From assembly GCA_013416795.1 (NCBI GenBank), contig RQSC01000006.1:16341-80340 (forward strand): a stretch of 64,000 nucleotides of DNA, read 5' to 3'. A model generated the notes under the pieces. The model was not told the origin of the DNA. It was given only the letters and a program-made list of their open reading frames with translations, and did not search any database. The translations under genes were made by a program, and so were the position numbers. This document shows positions 59,831-64,000 of the stretch, piece by piece. Every line of letters starts with the position of its first letter. Within the stretch, counting starts at the first letter, position 1. The DNA comes from Prasinococcaceae sp. CCMP 1430 (Eukaryota; Prasinodermophyta; Palmophyllophyceae; Prasinococcales; Prasinococcaceae).

Positions 59831-60308
59831 GCGGGCAGCGTGCATGACCCCACGGGGCGCGCATGCGGCACCCCGCTGGCCCACCAGCGAGACTGCGCCC
59901 GCGCCGCGCCCGCGACCCTCAAACGGCGCGAGCTGACGGCGGCAGCGCCAATAGAGGGATGAGGGCGCGGGCGCGGCGAGCGCGTTTGGCAGCACCCACC
60001 CGCATCCACGCACCCCCGGCCGCGCCGCCGAATGCGGCCCGTGCCCGAGGGTGCCCTTTCAATTCCGCGGAATTGAAATCAACCTCATGTAAATATTAAT
60101 TAGCACTACAAGTAGTCTACGCGAATGGCACGGTTCATGCACAATCGCCGAAAAGACGCTGACGCGACACAGGAGCGCCGCGCCCTCGGCGAGCGCGCTT
60201 ACATCGCGCGCGCGATGGCAGGATGTCACAACGCGCGCGCCTCGCAGCACTGTGCATCTGCACGGGGCTCTGCACCTCACTCTTCGTAACCTCTTCGCGG
60301 CGTGCACC
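59831..60308. other. Intergenic region between DNAAF3 and the secreted protein gene
   Basis: About 480 bases. The first half is GC-rich; an AT-rich segment with TTCCGCGGAATTG and AATATTAATTAGCA lies at 60060-60125, about 200 bases before the next start, and is a good core-promoter candidate. No coding sequence is supported. Confidence 0.5.
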
Positions 60309-61667
60309 ATGCGGTGCCCCCGCGTCGTCGCCTGCTCGGCAGCCTTCCTCGTCGCATCCATCGCCGCTGGTGCGTCGCTCCTCGGAGCGCAGCCCGCTGC
60401 GGCGTGGGAGTTCCAGGGCGGAGGGCCGGCACCTTCCAACCATGGCCGCCGCGAAACGCCCCCCGGCTCGTGTCGCCATAGGTGCGACGCCGACGAGCAA
60501 GTGGGCCCCGCCGAGGTGGCCAGTAGCACCAGCTACCGATGCTTCTGCGACGAATACTGCGTGATCGCCGACGACTGTTGTGTTGACGCGTGCGAGTACT
60601 GCGGTGTCGATTGTCGCTGGCCCACGCCACGCCCGACTCCCATGCCGACCAAGCGTCCCACGCCGCGCCCGAAGCCCATGCCGACCAAGCGCCCGACACC
60701 GCGCCCCACGCCCATGCCGACCAAGCGCCCGACGCCGCGCCCGACGCCCACGCCGACCAAGCGTCCCACGCCAATGCCGACCAAGCGTCCAACGCCGCGC
60801 CCCAAGCCTGTGCCGACCAGGCGCCCCACGCCGCGCCCGACAAAGAGCCCCGGGCCGCTCGATGACTGCAAGCGCGATAAGCGCCCGGTCGACCTGACGC
60901 TGTCAGCGGTGCTTGCCCTCTCCAACGCCGAGGTGCCTCGTGGCTCAAGCCCACTTCCCACCTACGCGTGGCCTCGCCAGTGCCCCGCGCCGGCGGGCTA
61001 CGAGGAGGGCGTGCAGATTGGGCCCGCCGCGATTCGCGAAGAGAGCACTGAGCAAGTCCTCGGCGGAGAGCTGGTGACAAGCCTCGGCCCGGACCGCTCG
61101 CGCGACGCGATGGGGACCTCGGTCAGCTGGGGATCGGTTCCGTTCCGCTGGGAAGGCGTCCGCTACGACACCCAGAGCTCTCTTTGCGTCACATCCAGAA
61201 TCGTCGACACGCTGTGGCGCACCAAATTGTCGTGCAAGCGCCCCACCAAGTGTAGCAAGGCCATCGACGTCCCGGTGGGCTCCATCAGCGCGTCCAACTA
61301 CATCGTCATGCCACCGTACGTGACGGACGCAGCAATTGAGGTCGCCCTGCAGGTGAACGAAGAATACACTGAAGTCCTGTCGTGGCCGCTGAGCATCCTC
61401 GAGACGCCCAACGATCCGCGCAAGAACCCCGGCCGCCGCTGCCCCGGTCCCGCGGACGCCGAGGGCCGCTGTGACGATCTTCTCTCCATCGACAGCGACA
61501 GCGGCGCTGGGCAGCGCCACGTCACGCTGAACAACGGCATTCGCTACGCGGCGAGCCTCCGCTTCGGCGCGGGCGACCACGTCACGCGCAATGGCACCTC
61601 ATTGTGGACGCGCGAGCAGTCCGTCAACCTCGCGGACCTCATCCTCCAGCTCGAGCCTCTGTGTTAG
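60309..61667 (+). CDS. Secreted protein with somatomedin-B-like domain and PTPRP repeat hinge
   Basis: From the Met at 60309 the protein is 452 residues and intron-free. MRCPRVVACSAAFLVASIAA is a signal peptide with probable cleavage after QPAAA. A Cys-rich domain follows (about residues 53-98): CRHRCD, YRCFCDEYCVIADDCCVDAC and EYCG, which fits the somatomedin-B pattern with D-C-C. A hinge of about 75 residues is made of KRPTPRPTPMPT repeats and is likely to be O-glycosylated like algal hydroxyproline-rich proteins. The C-terminal 270 residues contain beta-rich sequence with scattered Cys (SCKRPTKCSKAIDVP, RRCPGPADAEGRCDD, LLSIDSDSGAGQRHVTLNNG). It may be a cell-covering or matrix protein. 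The C-terminal domain is not recognised. Confidence 0.75.
   Translation: MRCPRVVACSAAFLVASIAAGASLLGAQPAAAWEFQGGGPAPSNHGRRETPPGSCRHRCDADEQVGPAEVASSTSYRCFCDEYCVIADDCCVDACEYCGVDCRWPTPRPTPMPTKRPTPRPKPMPTKRPTPRPTPMPTKRPTPRPTPTPTKRPTPMPTKRPTPRPKPVPTRRPTPRPTKSPGPLDDCKRDKRPVDLTLSAVLALSNAEVPRGSSPLPTYAWPRQCPAPAGYEEGVQIGPAAIREESTEQVLGGELVTSLGPDRSRDAMGTSVSWGSVPFRWEGVRYDTQSSLCVTSRIVDTLWRTKLSCKRPTKCSKAIDVPVGSISASNYIVMPPYVTDAAIEVALQVNEEYTEVLSWPLSILETPNDPRKNPGRRCPGPADAEGRCDDLLSIDSDSGAGQRHVTLNNGIRYAASLRFGAGDHVTRNGTSLWTREQSVNLADLILQLEPLC
60640..60850 (+). repeat. Coding tandem repeat of the PTPRP hinge
   Basis: Degenerate direct repeats of about 42 bases (CCGACCAAGCGTCCCACGCC plus variants, alternately CGCCCGACGCCC and CGCCCGAAGCCC) code KRPTPRPTPMPT units. 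The repeats are imperfect and remain in frame through the whole array. Confidence 0.85.
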
Positions 61668-61782
61668 AGAGCAAGTAGGCGCGGCCACCCCGCCGCCTCT
61701 CTTGGAGCGCCACGGCAGCCCTGCACTCAATCGCGGCCCCACATACGCTTGAACGCCCTGGTAAGACCGCACACATGCGCGA

Positions 61783-62590
61783 TCATTCGTAGACGACCTC
61801 CCTCGCGCTCGTGAGGACGAAGCGGACCCGCTCGAGATCGGCCTGCCGAGGCCGCCGGCACTGCACGCCCGTGGCGCGCACCCAGCGCGGGTCGGTGCGC
61901 GGTGGTACCGCGCGAGCCGCGGCACCCGGCGCGGCCGCAGCGCCCGCGCATAGCTCCTCCATCACGCGCGCGTCGCCCGCATAGAAGAGCGGCGCGCCGC
62001 TCGGCAGTAGCTCGCACGCTGAGGCGAGCGCCTCGCCACCCTCCGCGAAGAGCCTGACGGTCTCTCTCGCGCGCAGGCGCGCGCCCTCGCTGCGCCCGCC
62101 GCCGCCGCCCTTGTTACTTCGTTTGAAGTGCAGCTGTGCGCGCCCCTGCTTCCGCCGCCGCGTGTACGCGGTCGTGACCTTCGAGAAGGCGACTTCGCCT
62201 TGCACGTAGGCGCCAACGACGACCTCCTCGGCGGTGGCCAATACAATGGCGTAGTGATCGGGCTCGCCACCTCGCGACAGCCGCAGCGCATACGCCGCGG
62301 CCGCCTCTCCCGCGGTCGGCGGCAGCGACTGAGGCGCGTGGAACGTCCACGCGGCCGCGCGCGGCGCGGTGACCGCGCCTGCCGCCGCGCATGCGTAGCC
62401 CCCAGGGACCGGCTCAACATCCACACCGCCGTGCACGACGCGCGCCGCGAGCAGCTGCGCGGCGGGAAGCGCGGCGAGCCGCCGCTCGCTCGCGGGCGAG
62501 GCGCCCGGCGCGGGCGCCAGCGGCACGCGGAACTCCTCGCCCGCCCAGCCCGGGAGCGGATTGGCCGCAAGGAAGGCGTCGTACTCCGCA
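61783..62590 (-). CDS. Vms1/ANKZF1-type VLRF1 peptidyl-tRNA hydrolase-like protein (5' part missing)
   Basis: The visible exon runs from a GCTGCAG acceptor (after 62590) to the stop at 61783. It begins AEYDAFLAANPLPGWAGEEF, which follows the C2H2 finger region of ANKZF1/Vms1. The VLRF1 domain is HYAIVLATAEEVVVGAYVQG, then SKVTTAYTRRRKQGRAQLHF, and SEGARLRARETVRLFAEGGE. Vms1 releases nascent chains from stalled 60S ribosomes; its active Gln corresponds to the Q in KQGRAQ or nearby. The C-terminal 100 residues (ACELLPSGAPLFYAGDARVM, PRWVRATGVQCRRPRQADLE, RVRFVLTSAREVVYE) follow. No ankyrin repeats or Cdc48-binding motif are seen after it. Upstream exons for the zinc finger are absent; a candidate exon of another gene and the n at 62800 lie there, so the 5' end is probably lost at the assembly junction. 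Confidence 0.75.
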
Positions 62591-62667
62591 CTGCAGCGCG
62601 TGCGCGTGCGCTCGCACTTGCGCGTGCGGGCGTGCACGCCCCGCGCGCGAGAGAGAGCACGCGCAGG

Positions 62668-62799
62668 TGACGGCCGTCACGCAGGCGCTCGGCAGGCTGC
62701 GCAAGGACCAGCAGGACGGCGTGGCGGTCAGCGCGGAGGAGGCGGCGGTGATCCGCGGCTTCGCGCAGCGCGTGCACAACCGCCTGATGCGCCACAGGC
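62668..62799 (+). CDS. Candidate exon VTAVTQALGRLRKDQQDG (partial, ends at n)
   Basis: After a CGCAG acceptor the plus strand reads VTAVTQALGRLRKDQQDGVA and VSAEEAAVIRGFAQRVHNRL, then MRHR up to the n at 62800. The composition is protein-like and helical, unlike the opposite strand. It may be a 5' exon of the CPBP protease gene that follows, but the join across the n cannot be seen. It overlaps the place where upstream exons of the minus-strand VLRF1 gene would be expected. Confidence 0.45.
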
Positions 62800-62850
62800 N
62801 CTGCGCACGCGCGCGCGCGCGCGGCGGCGGCGGCTAGCCGTCTGCGCCAC

Positions 62851-64000
62851 GCCCAGCGGGGCAGCGGGCGTGTCGTCGCGACCTCGTTGGGCAGCCGTGC
62901 TCGTGGCCGCAGGCGGTGGCACGCGCCTCGGCGCGCTGCTCGGCGGCGCGGCGCTGGCCGCACTCGTCCCGCGCTGTGCGGTCGCAGCAGTGACACAGCA
63001 CGGCCTCGCGAGGTGAGCGCCCGCGGACAGCGAACGCGCGCCGCGCGTGTCCGACCCGCGCACGACGCGTGTGCTGACGCGACCGCCGAACCCACAGCGC
63101 CGCGGCAGACGCTGCGTCCATTGCGACGCTGTACACGTACCTGCTCTGCGCGCCCGTGCTGTGGGGCAGGCACGGCCGTCGGTACGCGCGCCCGCTGAGC
63201 CAGTACGGTTTCAGCTGCAGGGACTGCGGAAAGGCGCGAGCAGGCGGCGAGGGTGAGTGCGCCCCCCGTGCGCGCGCTCTCGCGATGCGTGCGCGGCGCA
63301 TGCGTCGGCGCGCTTGCTGACGACGTGACGACTCTGCCGCTGCCAGCGCTCGTGGGCTTCGCGGCGGGCGCCGCGATGACGCTGGCGATCGTGGCCGCGC
63401 CGGCGCCGGCCGCCGTGAGCGCCGCGCTCGCATCGGCGGGGCCTATGTCCCTCGCGGCCGCGGCCCCTCCGCTCGTCGCGGGCGGGGTCGCGCTCGCGGC
63501 CGTTGAGGAGCTGCTCTTCCGCGGATTCCTCGCCGACGAGGTGCGCACTACGCTGCCTCGCGCCTCGCCACGCGACGCACACGCGCGCGCCTCGCTGCGC
63601 CTCGCTCTGACCGGCCGACCCGCTCATACTGCTTCGCGCAGGCCTCGCGTGAGTTCGGTGAGCGCCTGGGCACCGTCGCCGTCGCCGCGGTCTTCGCTGT
63701 GGCACACCTCAGCCCACGCGCGGCGTTCGGCCTCGCCATGCTCTCGCTGGCGCTCTCCGGCCTGAAGCGGCGATGCGGCGGCAGGCTTTGGGCACCCGTC
63801 GGGCTGCACGCGGTGCGTCGCCGCTCGGAGCTGGGAGAGCTTAGGCGGTGGAGGCGCCACGAGCGTGCGCGCATGGCGTTGCCCGTCCCCCTCGCTCGCT
63901 CTCTGACGCCACGCACGCCACCCGCGCCCATCCCGCCGCGCTCGCATCGCCGCGCCGCCGCCGCCGCGCAGGGCCTCGTGTCGGCGTACGCGTCGCTCGC
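62851..64000 (+). CDS. CPBP (CAAX protease/bacteriocin-processing) family intramembrane protease, plastid-type, runs off window
   Basis: Exons with matching phases are about 62851-63012, 63098-63252, 63347-63540, 63642-63812 and 63972-64000 onward. Donors are GTGAGC, GTGAGT, GTGCGC and GTGCGT; acceptors are CAG. The start of the first listed exon is uncertain. Membrane-like segments are AAVLVAAGGGTRLGALLGGA, IATLYTYLLCAPVLWGRHGR and AGAAMTLAIVAAPAPAAVSA. The conserved CPBP motif 1 is VEELLFRGFLADE (E-E-x-x-x-R-G). Motif 2 is VAAVFAVAHLSPRAAFGLAM (F-x-x-x-H), and WAPVGLHA-GLVSAYASL is the third, histidine-containing, segment. An R-P-L-x-x-Y-G-F segment (RYARPLSQYGFSC) also fits plastid members such as the BCM/SCO4-like proteins involved in chlorophyll metabolism. 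The catalytic Glu-Glu and His are in place. Whether the exon at 62668 belongs to it is open. Confidence 0.82.

Overview
This is a GC-rich eukaryotic nuclear window, by eye roughly two thirds or more G+C. Most genes have no intron or one to four short spliceosomal introns with GT(A/G)(A/C)G-type donors and CAG acceptors. Genes are packed on both strands, often convergent with under 150 bases between them. The organism is photosynthetic: it carries digalactosyldiacylglycerol synthase, a bacterial-type EF-P and a plastid-type CPBP membrane protein. It also builds motile flagella: DNAAF3, a DNAL4-type dynein light chain, a TCTEX1D2-type light chain and a CFAP92-like protein are present. A flagellate alga fits; a haptophyte such as a pavlovophyte is my best guess, but this is not proven from the window alone.

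Layout. 0-9 kb: end of a possible beta-propeller glycosidase, an iron-type alcohol dehydrogenase, a dual-specificity phosphatase, a coiled-coil protein, DGD (5' end lost in an 895-base gap) and CDC45. 9-17 kb: MLH3 (5' end lost at a 137-base poly-G artefact), elongin B, SEC22, a 28S rRNA fragment abutting SEC22, and the C-terminal part of SEC16. 17-25 kb: a coiled-coil protein, a small type I membrane protein, DNAL4, an LRR protein, a ParB-like plus RRM protein, and a DUF1295 membrane enzyme. 25-31 kb: a possible plastid protein, TCTEX1D2, a Rieske protein, EF-P (both of the last two with microsatellite-filled introns), and an ankyrin-like protein. 31-42 kb: XPB helicase, delta-COP, a nitroreductase-like protein, a universal stress protein, and a class C beta-lactamase-like protein. 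42-52 kb: GLE1 with an FG-repeat tail, an acidic unknown, a CFAP92-like protein, and a small unknown. 52-64 kb: soluble fumarate reductase fused to cytochrome b5, a degenerate RNase H-fold protein, a coiled-coil membrane protein, DNAAF3, a secreted somatomedin-B/PTP-repeat protein, a Vms1/ANKZF1-type VLRF1 protein, and a CPBP intramembrane protease that runs off the end.

The genes are housekeeping and ciliary functions, not an operon-like system. I see no mobile element, virus, CRISPR array or defence island. The most unusual content is domain architecture (GLE1 with FG repeats, ParB-like fold with RRM, fumarate reductase with cytochrome b5), an alcohol dehydrogenase that has lost metal ligands, an EF-P exon without a visible acceptor, and several assembly junctions (single n at 11520, 14039, 24916 and 62800) that truncate or rearrange real genes.
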